Positions 26,491 to 36,099 of a stretch of 64,000 bases of DNA are shown here, one piece after another. The translations under genes and the position numbers were made by a program. Every line of letters begins with the position of its first letter. Positions within the stretch are counted from its first letter, which is position 1. The notes under the pieces are model-generated. The model ran no database searches, was not told the origin of the DNA, and saw only the letters and a program-made list of their open reading frames with translations. Origin of the DNA: Acidobacteriaceae bacterium KBS 83. Its GTDB lineage: Bacteria; Acidobacteriota; Terriglobia; Terriglobales; Acidobacteriaceae. The DNA lies in the NCBI GenBank assembly GCA_000381585.1, contig KB906736.1, positions 282,789-346,788 on the forward strand, written 5' to 3'.

Positions 26491-26544
26491 TGGAGACTCA
26501 TTCTGTATAGGCGTAGTTGCCGCCGCTCGAATGCATACGAGAAA

Positions 26545-26868
26545 CTATCGCCAGAGAGCGACGACCAGCCCGCCGCAGACGATCAACGTGCCGCCGACCA
26601 GAACCGAAGGTGTGGGGGCGGTCCGGAAGATGACGTAGTTCGTGATCTGAAAAACGACGAACAGCGTGGCAACGTACATCCCGGTGACCGTGGCGAACTC
26701 AACTGGAGCGAGGTTCAGCGAGGTCCCATAGCCGGTCAGCAACGCGGCGCCGAGAAAGAAGAAGGCCACCCGTAGGTACTGGGACGGGTGGTGGAGCGCG
26801 ATGCGGATGACCGCGTCCCCCACGGCCTCGAGGATGGTGGCCGTGAGCACAAAGAAAAAAATCTGCAT
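26545..26868 (-). CDS. Small four-helix membrane protein (SMR/EamA-like)
   Basis: 107 residues with four predicted membrane helices: FFFVLTATILEAVGDAVI, VAFFFLGAALLTGYGTSL, FATVTGMYVATLFVVFQITNYVIF and SVLVGGTLIVCGGLVVALW. The size and layout resemble small multidrug resistance or half-size drug/metabolite transporters, including a glutamate in the first helix (position 14) like the essential SMR glutamate. I cannot assign a substrate. It is flanked by convergent sulfite-oxidase-like and divergent sdh genes. Confidence 0.75.
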   Translation of the reverse strand: MQIFFFVLTATILEAVGDAVIRIALHHPSQYLRVAFFFLGAALLTGYGTSLNLAPVEFATVTGMYVATLFVVFQITNYVIFRTAPTPSVLVGGTLIVCGGLVVALWR

Positions 26869-27194
26869 GCTGTCATGCTTGCAGGCGCTTTAAGCAGGCG
26901 CAACAAAAAGCGGAGCTGCTGGATCGCATTCCGTGGAGGCGCCGCCGCTCACCGTCCTTCTCGGCTGCTTGACGGTCGTTCTCATACGCACCAATAATGA
27001 TAGGTGGCTTCCCCACACCGATCCGCCGAATTCCTGAGCCTTCTTTCGAGCATCACTGGCGATCGCTCGAGGCGCGTGTCTGCGCCTGGAAGTGGGCTGT
27101 GCCTGCGGAATTCGTAGCTGCTGACGAAGTGATCTTCGATAGGACGGTCAAGCATGAGATGGACGAACGTGACAGGTAAGACGGAGTTGGCAGC
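26869..27194. other. 326-base gap upstream of sdhCAB
   Basis: Divergent region between the small membrane protein and sdhC. It should hold the sdh promoter, but I see no convincing -35/-10 pair; TTGACG near 26970 followed by TAATGAT has a spacer that is too long. An 8-bp inverted repeat CGAATTCC/GGAATTCG spans part of the gap. A GGAG eight bases before the sdhC ATG is its ribosome-binding site. Short open frames here look non-coding. Confidence 0.4.
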
Positions 27195-27887
27195 ATGAGC
27201 ACGAGTGCGGTGGGAGTGCGCGAAGAAGAGCGCGCACCGGGCTTTTGGGGATCGACCAACGGCAAGAAGGCCGTGATGGCGGTGACGGGCGCGATCCTGT
27301 TCATCTTTGTGATCGGACACCTGGCCGGCAATCTGCAGGTCTTCGAGGGACCGGCGAAGCTGAACGCTTACGGCAAGCTGCTGCATACCCTCGGCGAACT
27401 GCTGTGGCCGGTGCGCATTGTGCTGTTGCTCTGCGTGACCCTGCATATCACTGCGACGGTGCAGCTTGCGCTCCTGAAGAAGCGGGCGCGGCCGGTGGGC
27501 TACTCGGCGAAGAAGGCGATCGCGTCTTCCTACTCCTCGCGCACGATGTACTGGAGCGGGCCGATCGTGCTGGCGTTCGTGATATTCCATCTGCTGCACC
27601 TGACCGCGGGCTATTATCACCCGGGCGCGGCGTTCATCGAAGGCGATGTGTACCACAACGTGGTCTCGGGTTTTCAAGTCTGGTGGGTTTCGGTCTGGTA
27701 CATCTTCTCGGTGATTCTGCTGGGGCTGCATCTGCGGCACGGCATCTGGAGCATGTTTCAGTCTCTCGGCATGAATCATCCGCGGCACACGCCGATTTTG
27801 AAGAGCACCGCGTGGGTGGTGGCGGTGACAATTGTGCTGGGGTATATCTCGATTCCGATCAGCGTGATGCTGGGGGTGGTGAAATAG
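27195..27887 (+). CDS. sdhC: Succinate dehydrogenase cytochrome b558 subunit
   Basis: Membrane anchor of the succinate:quinone oxidoreductase, single-subunit (type B) kind with five membrane helices and two haems. 230 residues. Histidines suited as haem ligands lie in separate helices: His42 (GHLAGN), His84 (TLHITA), His132/His135 (FHLLHL) and His179/His182 (LHLRHG). The soluble N-terminus GFWGSTNGKKAVMAVTG is typical. First gene of sdhCAB, with no bases between its stop and the sdhA ATG. This type usually reduces menaquinone and may need the proton motive force. Confidence 0.93.
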   Translation: MSTSAVGVREEERAPGFWGSTNGKKAVMAVTGAILFIFVIGHLAGNLQVFEGPAKLNAYGKLLHTLGELLWPVRIVLLLCVTLHITATVQLALLKKRARPVGYSAKKAIASSYSSRTMYWSGPIVLAFVIFHLLHLTAGYYHPGAAFIEGDVYHNVVSGFQVWWVSVWYIFSVILLGLHLRHGIWSMFQSLGMNHPRHTPILKSTAWVVAVTIVLGYISIPISVMLGVVK

Positions 27888-29801
27888 ATGGCACTCGACT
27901 CTCGCATTCCGACCGGACCGATTGAGCAGGCGTGGGAAAAAACCAAGTTTGATCTGAAGCTGGTAAATCCGGCGAACAAGCGCAAGCACACGATCATTGT
28001 GGTGGGCTCGGGTCTGGCCGGCGGCGCCGCTTCGGCGACACTGGGCGAGCTTGGTTACAACGTGAAGTGCTTCTGCTTCCAGGACTCGCCGCGGCGCGCG
28101 CACTCGATTGCGGCGCAGGGCGGCATCAACGCCGCGAAGAACTACCAGAATGACGGCGACAGCATCTACCGGCTCTTTTACGACACGGTGAAGGGCGGCG
28201 ATTTTCGCTCGCGCGAGGCGAATGTCTACCGGCTTGCCGAGATCAGCGTGAAGATCATCGACCAGTGCGTGGCGCAGGGAGTGCCGTTCGCACGCGAATA
28301 CGGCGGCTCGCTGACCAACCGGTCGTTCGGCGGAGCGCAGGTGTCGCGCACCTTTTACGCGCGGGGACAGACGGGCCAGCAGTTGCTGCTGGGCGCCTAC
28401 CAGGCATTGGAACGGCAGGTGAATGCGGGCACAGTGGAGATGCTGGCGCGCACCGAGATGCTGGACCTGATCGTGATCGACGGCAAGGCACGCGGGATTG
28501 TGGCGCGGAATTTGGTGACGGGTGAGATCTCCACCTACATCGCGGACGCGGTGGTGCTGGCAACCGGCGGCTACGGGAATGTCTATTACCTGTCCACCAA
28601 CGCCAAGGGATCGAATGTGACGGCGAGCTGGCGCGCGCACAAGCGCGGCGCGCTGTTTGCGAATCCCTGCTACACGCAGATCCACCCGACCTGCATTCCT
28701 GTCTCGGGCGACTACCAATCGAAGCTGACGCTGATGTCGGAGTCGCTGCGCAACGACGGGCGCATCTGGGTGCCGATGAACAAGGGCGACAAGCGAAAGC
28801 CGGAACAGATACCGGAGGCCGAGCGGGATTACTATCTCGAGCGGCGTTATCCGAGCTTTGGCAACCTGGTGCCGCGCGACGTGGCTTCGCGCAACGCGAA
28901 GGCTGTTTGCGATGAGGGCCGAGGCGTCGGCCCGAGTGGGCTGGGCGTGTATCTCGACTTTGCGGATGCGATTCGACGCCTGGGCGAGCAGACCATCCGC
29001 GAGCGCTACGGCAACCTGTTCGATATGTACGAGCGCATCACGGACGAGAACCCGTACAAGGTGCCGATGCGCATCTATCCGGCGATCCACTACACGATGG
29101 GCGGCCTCTGGGTGGACTACCACCTGCAATCGACCATTCCTGGGCTGTTTGTGCTGGGCGAGGCAAACTTCTCCGACCACGGCGCGAATCGGCTGGGCGC
29201 TAGCGCGCTGATGCAGGGGCTCTCTGACGGCTACTTCGTCATTCCTTATACGATCGGCAATTACCTGGCGACGAACAAGCTGGGCAAGGTCGAGGAATCG
29301 AACGCCGAGGTGCGAAATGCCGTCGCATGCGTGAATGAGACCATCAGCAAGTTGCTTTCGATCAAAGGCAAGCGGACGGTGGACTCGTTCCATCGCGAGC
29401 TGGGCAAGATCATGTGGGAGTACTGCGGGATGTCACGCACAGCGGAAGGTTTGCAGAAGGCAATCGGGCAGATCCGCGAATTGCGCGACGACTACTGGCA
29501 GAATGTAACCGTGCCGGGCGCAGGTGCGGATCTGAACCAGAGCCTGGAAAAAGCCGGGCGCGTCGCGGACTTCCTGGAGCTGGGCGAGCTGATGTGCATT
29601 GACGCGTTGGAGCGCAATGAAAGCTGCGGCGGCCACTTCCGAGAGGAGCACCAGACGCCGGATGGCGAGGCGAAGCGCGACGATGAGCACTTCTCGTATG
29701 TGGCGGCATGGGGTTATCGCGGGCCGGGCAACCGTCCGGAGCTGACCAAGGAACCGCTGGAGTTTGAATATGTGCACCCGAGCCAGAGGAGCTACAAGTA
29801 A
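27888..29801 (+). CDS. sdhA: Succinate dehydrogenase flavoprotein subunit
   Basis: Catalytic subunit with covalently bound FAD, oxidising succinate to fumarate in the TCA cycle. 637 residues, the longer type B form. It has a dinucleotide fold [19 protein letters not shown], the FAD-attachment histidine in [17 protein letters not shown], active-site residues in [20 protein letters not shown], and [12 protein letters not shown] with the substrate-binding arginines in [15 protein letters not shown]. The start is directly at the sdhC stop and the stop directly precedes the sdhB ATG, so the operon is compact. The complex works with mdh and icd found 8-10 kb downstream. Confidence 0.97.
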   Translation: MALDSRIPTGPIEQAWEKTKFDLKLVNPANKRKHTIIVVGSGLAGGAASATLGELGYNVKCFCFQDSPRRAHSIAAQGGINAAKNYQNDGDSIYRLFYDTVKGGDFRSREANVYRLAEISVKIIDQCVAQGVPFAREYGGSLTNRSFGGAQVSRTFYARGQTGQQLLLGAYQALERQVNAGTVEMLARTEMLDLIVIDGKARGIVARNLVTGEISTYIADAVVLATGGYGNVYYLSTNAKGSNVTASWRAHKRGALFANPCYTQIHPTCIPVSGDYQSKLTLMSESLRNDGRIWVPMNKGDKRKPEQIPEAERDYYLERRYPSFGNLVPRDVASRNAKAVCDEGRGVGPSGLGVYLDFADAIRRLGEQTIRERYGNLFDMYERITDENPYKVPMRIYPAIHYTMGGLWVDYHLQSTIPGLFVLGEANFSDHGANRLGASALMQGLSDGYFVIPYTIGNYLATNKLGKVEESNAEVRNAVACVNETISKLLSIKGKRTVDSFHRELGKIMWEYCGMSRTAEGLQKAIGQIRELRDDYWQNVTVPGAGADLNQSLEKAGRVADFLELGELMCIDALERNESCGGHFREEHQTPDGEAKRDDEHFSYVAAWGYRGPGNRPELTKEPLEFEYVHPSQRSYK

Positions 29802-30629
29802 ATGAAACTGACGCTAAAGATCTGGCGACAGACGGGCCGCAAGGACAAGGGCCGCTTCGTCAGCTACGCGATGGACGATGTGAACGCGGAGATGTCCATG
29901 CTTGAGTGCCTGGACGTGCTGAACGAGTCGCTGATCGAGCGTGGTGAGGAGCCGGTGGCCTTTGAACACGACTGCCGCGAGGGCATCTGCGGATCGTGCG
30001 GCTTCATGATCAACGGCATCCCACACGGGCCGCTTCCGGCGACGACCGTATGCCAGTTGACGATGCGGCACTTCAAGGACGGGGAGGAGCTGGTGATCGA
30101 ACCATGGCGTGCCGCGGCCTTCCCTGCCGTCAAGGACCTGGTGGTGGACCGGCGTTCGTTTGATCGCATCATTGCGGCGGGCGGCTATATCTCGGTGTCG
30201 ACCGGGAATGCACCGGATGGGAACGCGATTCTGGTCAGCAAAGACACATCAGATCGCGCGATGGATGCAGCGGCGTGCATTGGCTGCGGCGCGTGTGTGG
30301 CGGCGTGCCCGAATGCATCGTCTGCGCTGTTTACCGGCGCGAAGATTGCTCACCTGAGCATTCTGCCGCAGGGGGCACCGGAGCGGGATGGTCGCGCGCT
30401 GAACATGGTGGCACAGATGAACGCCGAGGGCTTTGGCGGGTGCACCAATATCGGCGAGTGCACGGGTGCGTGTCCGAAGGAGATTCAGCTGGAGGTGATC
30501 GCGACCATGAATCGCGACTTTATCCGCGGAAGCTGGAAGCGGCGCGACCAGGAAGTGCGTACGGTGAAGCCGATGACCGAGTGGAGCACGGGGTCGAAGC
30601 TGAAGATTGATCCGCACGCTACGAGTTAG
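29802..30629 (+). CDS. sdhB: Succinate dehydrogenase iron-sulfur subunit
   Basis: Electron-transfer subunit passing electrons from FAD to quinone through three clusters. 275 residues. The [2Fe-2S] ligands are in [15 protein letters not shown]. The C-terminal ferredoxin domain has [13 protein letters not shown] and [14 protein letters not shown] for the remaining clusters. The N-terminal [24 protein letters not shown] is the plant-type ferredoxin part. Last gene of sdhCAB; a strong hairpin terminator follows at 30682-30709. Confidence 0.96.
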   Translation: MKLTLKIWRQTGRKDKGRFVSYAMDDVNAEMSMLECLDVLNESLIERGEEPVAFEHDCREGICGSCGFMINGIPHGPLPATTVCQLTMRHFKDGEELVIEPWRAAAFPAVKDLVVDRRSFDRIIAAGGYISVSTGNAPDGNAILVSKDTSDRAMDAAACIGCGACVAACPNASSALFTGAKIAHLSILPQGAPERDGRALNMVAQMNAEGFGGCTNIGECTGACPKEIQLEVIATMNRDFIRGSWKRRDQEVRTVKPMTEWSTGSKLKIDPHATS

Positions 30630-30681
30630 GAGTGCACAAACGGCAGCCTCCTCTCTCTGCTCAGCATGAGACTGCAAATGA

Positions 30682-30709
30682 AAAGCCCCGGTTGATGAAC
30701 CGGGGCTTT
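30682..30709. terminator. Bidirectional intrinsic terminator after sdhB
   Basis: Perfect 12-bp inverted repeat AAAGCCCCGGTT-GATG-AACCGGGGCTTT with a four-base loop, flanked by A-rich sequence on the left and TTT/TCATTT on the right. It sits between sdhB and the convergent 56-residue gene at 30734-30904 and can end transcription from both sides. Confidence 0.85.
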
Positions 30710-30733
30710 CATTTGGTGCGTATATCGCGGCGC

Positions 30734-30904
30734 CTATTTGGGGAAGCTCTTTCCTACTTCTCCCTTATGCTGACGCTTCAGCCCGCGGCGAGCCATCTGA
30801 TCTGCGGTCCTCTTCAAGCGGTCGTGTTCCCCGCGCTCTTGTGTTGGTTTGCTTTGCGTGTCCGAAGGCGACGGGGGTGTGGGGTCCTTCTTGGTGGGTT
30901 CCAT
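30734..30904 (-). CDS. Small hydrophilic protein, 56 residues
   Basis: Short gene in the gap between sdhB and the dipeptidase. The product begins MEPTKKDPTPPSPSD and ends RGLKRQHKGEVGKSFPK. It is proline- and lysine-rich at the start with a basic amphipathic region (DRLKRTADQMARRGLKR) after residue 27. An AAGGAG lies 11 bases before the ATG; an in-frame GTG three codons upstream is too close to it. The codon pattern is normal for this genome and the gene ends just before the shared terminator. No family recognised; a nucleic-acid-associated or unstructured role would be a guess. Confidence 0.6.
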   Translation of the reverse strand: MEPTKKDPTPPSPSDTQSKPTQERGEHDRLKRTADQMARRGLKRQHKGEVGKSFPK

Positions 30905-30975
30905 TTCATACACCTCTCCTTGTGATGAGATGGGCCGGCCTAGCCGCAGGTTGTCCTTTGCTACACTCGGATTCC

Positions 30976-32265
30976 ATGAAGCTGCCGGCTACCGCTCTCC
31001 TTCTGATCGCCACTTCGCTCATTGCTCAGGACGCCACCCGCACGAAGCCGCAGCCGCATACCACTAAGACCATGACACATGCTTCCTACGGCACTAATTT
31101 TTTTATCGACACGCATGCCGACACGACACAGCGCATGCAGGATGAGCACTACGACCTGACTGATCCGCTGAATGGCGGCCACGTGAACTTTGAAGCCGCC
31201 AAGAAGGGAAACCTGGGCGCGGAGTTCTTCTCCATCTGGGTGGAACCGCAGTTTTACCACGGGCACTATGCACGGCGCACGCTGGAGCTGATTGACGCGG
31301 TGCACCAGGCAGCGTTGAAGCATCCGGACAAGATGATGATGGCCTACTCGGGGGCGGATATCGAGCGGGCGCACCGCGAGCACAAGCTGGCCGCGCTCAT
31401 GGGCATCGAGGGCGGACATTCGATTGAGAACTCGATTCCGCTGCTGCGGGACTACTATCGGCTGGGCGTGCGCTACATGACGCTGACCTGGTCGAACTCG
31501 AATGACTGGGCGGACTCTTCCGGCGACATTACCGATGCAAAGGTGCACCACACTCAGGAGGGGCTTACGGAGTTCGGCAAGGACGTGGTGTACGAGATGA
31601 ACCGCCTCGGCATGATGGTGGACATCTCGCACGTGGCGGACAAGACCTTCTATCGCACCCTGATCCTAACCCGCGCGCCGGTGATCGCATCGCACTCCTC
31701 TGCGCGGGCGCTGACAAATCATCCGCGAAATATGACGGACGAGATGCTGCGCGCGCTTTCAGTGAACGGCGGCGTAGTGCAGGCGAACTTCTTCTCCGCG
31801 TTCATCTCAGAGGACTGGCGCAAGGCCTGGGAGGCACAGAAGCCGGAACGCGAGGCAGCGGAAAAGGCTGCGGAGGAGAAAGCGAAGGCGGAAGGCAAAC
31901 CCTGGGTTTATGGCCAGGAAGAGGCGATGGACAAGGAGTTCGCAGCCAAGATCCCGCGCCCGCCGCTGAGCGCGCTGATTGACCACATCGACCACATGGT
32001 GAAGGTGGCGGGTATCGATCATGTGGGCATCGGCTCGGACTTCGATGGGATCCCATCGGCCCCGCAGGGCATCGATTCGGCAGCAGACTTGCCGAAGATT
32101 ACGGCGGCGCTGAAGCAGCGGGGTTACAGCGAAGCGGACTGCCGGAAGATCATGAGCGGCAACCTGCTGCGCGTCTTTGCGCAGGTGGAGAAGGTGAGCA
32201 AGCACCTGCAGGCGGAGGAGAAGGGGCGGCCGAAGATCGGCGAGACACAGCCGTTCCACAAATAG
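30976..32265 (+). CDS. Secreted dipeptidase, peptidase family M19 (renal dipeptidase-like)
   Basis: Zinc metallodipeptidase of the amidohydrolase fold that cleaves dipeptides, including D-amino-acid forms. 429 residues with a signal peptide (MKLPATALLLIATSLIAQ). The binuclear site is visible: His47 and Asp49 in FIDTHADTT, the bridging Glu in LMGIEGGHSIEN, His in VDISHVADKTF and SHSSARALTNHPRN, and the late DHVGIGSDFDGI block. An insert rich in Glu, Lys and Ala (about 280-310) is unusual. I start at the ATG with the clean signal peptide; the upstream frame overlaps the small minus-strand gene. Confidence 0.93.
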   Translation: MKLPATALLLIATSLIAQDATRTKPQPHTTKTMTHASYGTNFFIDTHADTTQRMQDEHYDLTDPLNGGHVNFEAAKKGNLGAEFFSIWVEPQFYHGHYARRTLELIDAVHQAALKHPDKMMMAYSGADIERAHREHKLAALMGIEGGHSIENSIPLLRDYYRLGVRYMTLTWSNSNDWADSSGDITDAKVHHTQEGLTEFGKDVVYEMNRLGMMVDISHVADKTFYRTLILTRAPVIASHSSARALTNHPRNMTDEMLRALSVNGGVVQANFFSAFISEDWRKAWEAQKPEREAAEKAAEEKAKAEGKPWVYGQEEAMDKEFAAKIPRPPLSALIDHIDHMVKVAGIDHVGIGSDFDGIPSAPQGIDSAADLPKITAALKQRGYSEADCRKIMSGNLLRVFAQVEKVSKHLQAEEKGRPKIGETQPFHK

Positions 32266-32345
32266 ACGGCTTGCAGTCAAACCTCCCCCATTGAAAACGC
32301 AGTCACCGATTGGCACAAATTCAAATCTTGTGGGTGGGGGACAGG

Positions 32346-32724
32346 TTGAAGAAGCTATGGATTAGCATTTCGTTTGTGCTAGGCGTGCTTCTGGGCGCCG
32401 GCATCATGCGTTCGCAACAGAGCGCAACTGGCACGCAGCGGATCGTGCAGTTCGAGAATGACGATGTGAAGGTGTGGAAATCAGTCGTTGTTCCGAATGC
32501 GCCGCTAACGATGCATCGCCACGAGCATGGGCGAGTGATCATCGCGCTCAAGGGCGGCACGATGAAGATCGTCGAGCAGATGCGGCGCGAGCAAGGCACA
32601 CCTGTGGGAGACGGGCAAGGCCTACTGGCTGCCCACAAATGCTCCGGGGACGATGCATGCCGATGTGAATGCCGGGGACCAGCCGATCGAAGTGATGGTG
32701 GTGGAGTTGAAGAAGGACAAGTAA
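32346..32724 (+). pseudogene. Cupin-domain protein, frameshifted
   Basis: Small exported cupin. A membrane anchor/signal (ISISFVLGVLLGAGIM) precedes the first cupin motif (APLTMHRHEHGRVIIALKGG). After about residue 78 (KIVEQ) the original frame turns into nonsense, while the +1 frame continues the cupin as GASKAHLWETGKAYWL, TMHADVNAGDQPIEVMVVEL and stops at 32724. The switch is near 32585-32600 and fits one extra base. The start is a TTG behind GGGGGA. The second metal-site histidine is intact in the shifted frame, so decay is recent or the indel is an assembly error. Confidence 0.75.
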
Positions 32725-32794
32725 CTTTGCCTTCGCGGGAAATGGGTAAAGGAGTTTGGGCGGCAGCGTGCTGGCGCCCCGCATCCATTTATCT

Positions 32795-32944
32795 ATGATT
32801 CGCGAATTGAAATCCGGCGAATATCGTCTTTACGCACGAAAGAAGAGCGACTCCACAGGTAAGCGACGCAATCTCGGCACATTCGCCTCGCTTGAAAAGG
32901 CGAAGCAACACGAACGCGAGGTACAGTACTTCAAGAAGCATTGA
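32795..32944 (+). CDS. Small conserved basic protein, 49 residues
   Basis: The product starts MIRELKSGEYRLYARKK and ends KAKQHEREVQYFKKH. The KSGEYRLYxRKK ... GKRRNLGTF ... EREVQYFK pattern is one I associate with a short conserved family of unknown function in diverse bacteria (recalled, not searched). It is strongly basic, possibly RNA- or DNA-binding. It lies just downstream of the broken cupin gene and converges on the amidohydrolase. The in-frame ATG at 32795 is chosen over an upstream start that adds an unrelated 13 residues. Confidence 0.7.
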   Translation: MIRELKSGEYRLYARKKSDSTGKRRNLGTFASLEKAKQHEREVQYFKKH

Positions 32945-32983
32945 TGGACGATCGAGGGGAGACTTTCGATTGCGCAGCTACGC

Positions 32984-33958
32984 TCAGATCAACCTCAGGA
33001 GGCGCTCCGCGTTGCCATGCGCAATCCGCTCCTTATCGGCATCGCTGACCGGTAACCCTCTAAGAACGCACGTGCCTGCGCCATCGACGAATAGGGGTGG
33101 TCGGCGGAGAACAGGATCCGATCGACGCCTAGTTCAAGCAGGAGATCCAGAAATGTCGGCGTGAAGTTGAAGGCGCTGAAAGTGTAGTGGACATTCTGGC
33201 GGAGATAGAAGCTGATCGGATGTTTGAGGTTCGTCATGGCCGTGGGCATGACATCGAGCCGCTGCAACATGAATGGGAGGCCTTCACCCATGTGCCCAAC
33301 AACAATTTGCAATTGTGGATACGCGTCAAAGACTCCGCCAAGGATGAGGCGAATGACGTGAATCGCAGTTTCGATGTGCCAGCCCCACCCAGCTCCCGCG
33401 AGCATGTCGCTCACCATCGGGACGAAACCAGAGTATGACGCATCTATCACCGCCTTCGGTGGTTGCGTCGGATGAAGATAGATCGGGACGCTGAGCGCTT
33501 CTGCGCGTTCGAGGATTGGCCAGAAGAATTTATCGTCCAGGTAACGGCCCTGAACGTGGCCGTTGATCATGACTCCTTTAAAGCCGTAGTCATGGATCGT
33601 GCGCTCCATCTCGGCGACGGCGGCCTGAGGATCTGCGGTCGGCAAGCAAGCGAATCCGGCAAGACGGGTTGGGTGGGCCCTGACTGCCTCGGCGACGCGG
33701 TCGTTCGCTTCACGAGCAACTGCGGTCGCCGCAGTTGCCTCTAGCTGCTCGGTTCCCGGCGAGGTGAGCGACAGCACCTGCATGTCGATTCCTGTGGCAT
33801 CCGTCTCCGCAATTCTCTTTTCACCTAGATCGCAGAGCTGGTCAAAGAGCTCTGCAGCACGGTCCGCCAAATCTTGATGCTTGCTCCTTAAGTTTCCTTC
33901 CCGGGCCATCCAGAAATGCCGGGGTCGCGTAATGCTCTTCAAGAGTGATCGTTCGCAT
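32984..33958 (-). pseudogene. Amidohydrolase family protein (gamma-resorcylate/ACMSD-type), two compensating frameshifts
   Basis: TIM-barrel metal-dependent hydrolase/decarboxylase. The true start is ATG 33958 (MRTITLEEHYATPAFLDGP) behind GAGGTG. That frame ends soon, and the family continues in another frame from RAAELFDQLCDLGEKRIAE through GFKGVMINGHVQGRYLDDKFFW, IYLHPTQPP, VVGHMGEGLPFML and ILFSADHPYSSM. Near 33056 the original frame returns with LPVSDADKERIAHG and stops at 32984. The first break fits one extra base in GGACCGTGC (about 33861), the second one missing base in the CCC at 33056-33058. The total span is exactly 325 codons, so undoing both indels restores a full-length gene. Confidence 0.85.
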
Positions 33959-34145
33959 GAATCGCACACCTCGATGGTTGATTATCAATCAGGATCTACT
34001 TGGAACGTTGATGGAAGCTGCATGATCACGTGCGAGCGACGTGAGCTCGGTGTCCGGGAGGAGCGACAAGACTGCCGCGACGGGACTAGAATCCCGGCGT
34101 GCCGGAGAACGGATATCGAGCCGTTCCCGGAAGGAGCGAGCATTT

Positions 34146-35675
34146 ATGGCGACAGTTACCGCGCTGCGGCCCGGGACGTATGGATTCCCGGTGAACATTC
34201 GCAAGCAATATCAAAACTACATTGGCGGAGAGTGGACCAAGCCCGCCTCCGGAAGCTACTTCGAGAACGTGACGCCGGTGACCGGGCAGGTGCTGTGCGA
34301 GATTCCACGCTCGAATGCTGCCGACATCGACAAGGCGCTCGACGCAGCGCACGCGGCGAAGAAGGAGTGGGGCAAGACCTCTCCTGCGGCACGCGCACGC
34401 ATCCTGGAACAGATTGCGCAGCGGATGGAAGACAACCTGGAGATGCTGGCAACGGTGGAGACGTGGGACAACGGCAAGCCGATCCGCGAAACGACCGCTG
34501 CCGACCTGCCGTTGGCGATCGATCACTATCGCTACTTCGCCGGCTGCATTCGCGCTCAGGAGGGTGGGATTTCCGAACTCGATGAGACGACCGTGGCCTA
34601 TCACTATCACGAGCCACTGGGCGTAGTGGGGCTGATCATCCCATGGAACTTCCCTCTCCTGATGGCGGCATGGAAGCTGGCGCCAGCGCTGGCGGCGGGC
34701 AATGCGGTAGTGCTGAAGCCGGCGGAGCAGACGCCGCTGGGGATCCTCGTGCTGATGGAGCTGATCCACGATCTGCTGCCGCCAGGAGTGCTGAATGTGG
34801 TGAACGGATTTGGACTGGAGGCAGGCAAGCCGCTGGCATCGAGCCCTCGCGTGAACAAAGTGGCATTCACCGGCGAGACGACGACGGGCCGGCTGATCAT
34901 GCAGTACGCCTCGCAGAACATCATCCCGGTGACGCTGGAACTGGGTGGCAAATCGCCGAACATCTTTTTCGAAGATGTGATGCAGAGCGATGACGCGTTC
35001 TTCGACAAGTCGCTTGAGGGCTTCGCGATGTTTGCGTTGAATCAGGGCGAGGTCTGCACCTGTCCGTCGCGTGCGTTGATTCAAGAAAACATCTACGACC
35101 GGTTCATGGAGCGCGCAGTGAAGCGCGTGAAGGCGATCAAGCAGGCGAACCCGCTGGATAAGACAACGATGCTGGGCGCCCAGGCTTCGAGTGAGCAGAT
35201 GGAGAAGATCCTGTCGTATCTCGACATCGGCAAACAGGAGGGCGCAGAGACGCTGACCGGCGGGAAGCGCGCCTCACTCGATGGCGATCTGGCGGAGGGC
35301 TTCTACATCGAGCCGACCATCTTCAAGGGTCATAACAAAATGCGCATCTTCCAGGAGGAGATCTTCGGACCGGTGGTTTCCGTGACGACCTTCAAGGACG
35401 AGGACGAAGCGTTGGCGCTGGCGAACGACACGCTCTACGGACTGGGTGCGGGCGTGTGGACGCGCGACCTCAACCGCGCGTACCGCATGGGCCGCGGCAT
35501 CCAGGCGGGACGTGTGTGGACCAACTGCTACCACCTGTACCCGGCGCATGCGGCTTTTGGAGGGTACAAGCAGTCGGGCATCGGGCGCGAAAACCACAAG
35601 CTGATGCTGGACCACTATCAACAGACCAAGAACCAACTCATCAGTTACAGTCCGAACGCGATGGGCTTTTTCTAG
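34146..35675 (+). CDS. NAD(P)-dependent aldehyde dehydrogenase (acetaldehyde dehydrogenase-like)
   Basis: 509-residue aldehyde dehydrogenase oxidising aldehydes to carboxylic acids. Catalytic Cys304 lies in [12 protein letters not shown] and the general-base Glu265 in [29 protein letters not shown] and the FTGETTTGR cofactor loop are present. The GEVCTCPSR form and the adjacent DUF779 gene match ExaC/AcoD-type acetaldehyde dehydrogenases. An AAGGAG lies nine bases before the chosen ATG. The stop is followed with no gap by the DUF779 gene. The substrate range is not certain. Confidence 0.94.
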   Translation: MATVTALRPGTYGFPVNIRKQYQNYIGGEWTKPASGSYFENVTPVTGQVLCEIPRSNAADIDKALDAAHAAKKEWGKTSPAARARILEQIAQRMEDNLEMLATVETWDNGKPIRETTAADLPLAIDHYRYFAGCIRAQEGGISELDETTVAYHYHEPLGVVGLIIPWNFPLLMAAWKLAPALAAGNAVVLKPAEQTPLGILVLMELIHDLLPPGVLNVVNGFGLEAGKPLASSPRVNKVAFTGETTTGRLIMQYASQNIIPVTLELGGKSPNIFFEDVMQSDDAFFDKSLEGFAMFALNQGEVCTCPSRALIQENIYDRFMERAVKRVKAIKQANPLDKTTMLGAQASSEQMEKILSYLDIGKQEGAETLTGGKRASLDGDLAEGFYIEPTIFKGHNKMRIFQEEIFGPVVSVTTFKDEDEALALANDTLYGLGAGVWTRDLNRAYRMGRGIQAGRVWTNCYHLYPAHAAFGGYKQSGIGRENHKLMLDHYQQTKNQLISYSPNAMGFF

Positions 35676-36098
35676 ATGAGTGATTCGACCAAAACGGAAG
35701 CAAGGCCGGCCGGCGCTTCAATGACTGAGGCGCCGGCTCAGGTCGTTTCAACCGCAGCAGCCACAGCGCTGATGGAGAAGCTTGCTCAGAGACACGGGCC
35801 GCTGATGTTCCATCAGTCCGGAGGCTGCTGTGATGGGAGCTCGCCGATGTGCTATCCGCGCGGTGAATTCCTGGTGGGCGACAGCGATGTGCTGCTGGCC
35901 ACGCTCGGGGATACGCCGTTCTACATGAGCCGCAGTCAGTTTGAGTACTGGAAGCACACGCAGATCATCCTGGACGTGGTTCCGGGACGTGGCGGCATGT
36001 TCTCGCTGGAGGGACCAGAAGGCGTGCGCTTCCTGGTCCGCTCGCGAGTGTTTGCCGATGAAGAGATCGGTGCGCTCCGGGCCGCGGGACGAATTTGA
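35676..36098 (+). CDS. DUF779 protein, aldehyde dehydrogenase partner
   Basis: 140-residue protein of the DUF779 family, recognised by HQSGGCCDGSSPMCYPRGEF (three cysteines) and DTPFYMSRSQFEYWKHTQ. The family is commonly encoded next to acetaldehyde dehydrogenase and may bind a metal; its role is not established. The first 30 residues are a non-conserved Ala/Thr-rich extension. The ATG directly follows the aldehyde dehydrogenase stop codon, so translation is coupled. Confidence 0.85.
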   Translation: MSDSTKTEARPAGASMTEAPAQVVSTAAATALMEKLAQRHGPLMFHQSGGCCDGSSPMCYPRGEFLVGDSDVLLATLGDTPFYMSRSQFEYWKHTQIILDVVPGRGGMFSLEGPEGVRFLVRSRVFADEEIGALRAAGRI

Positions 36099-36099
36099 T

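Noticed and set aside
26970-27000. Sigma-70 promoter TTGACG...TAATGAT for sdhCAB
   Set aside because: The spacer is about 20 bases, outside the usual 16-18, and the match is weak.
26997-27179. 60-codon plus-strand frame upstream of sdhC
   Set aside because: No ribosome-binding site and a random-looking product; lies in the expected promoter region.
26982-29393. 803-codon open frame on the minus strand
   Set aside because: It lies opposite sdhC/sdhA, whose products are unmistakable. Its translation is Arg/His/Val-rich without domains, typical of the antisense frame of GC-rich coding DNA.
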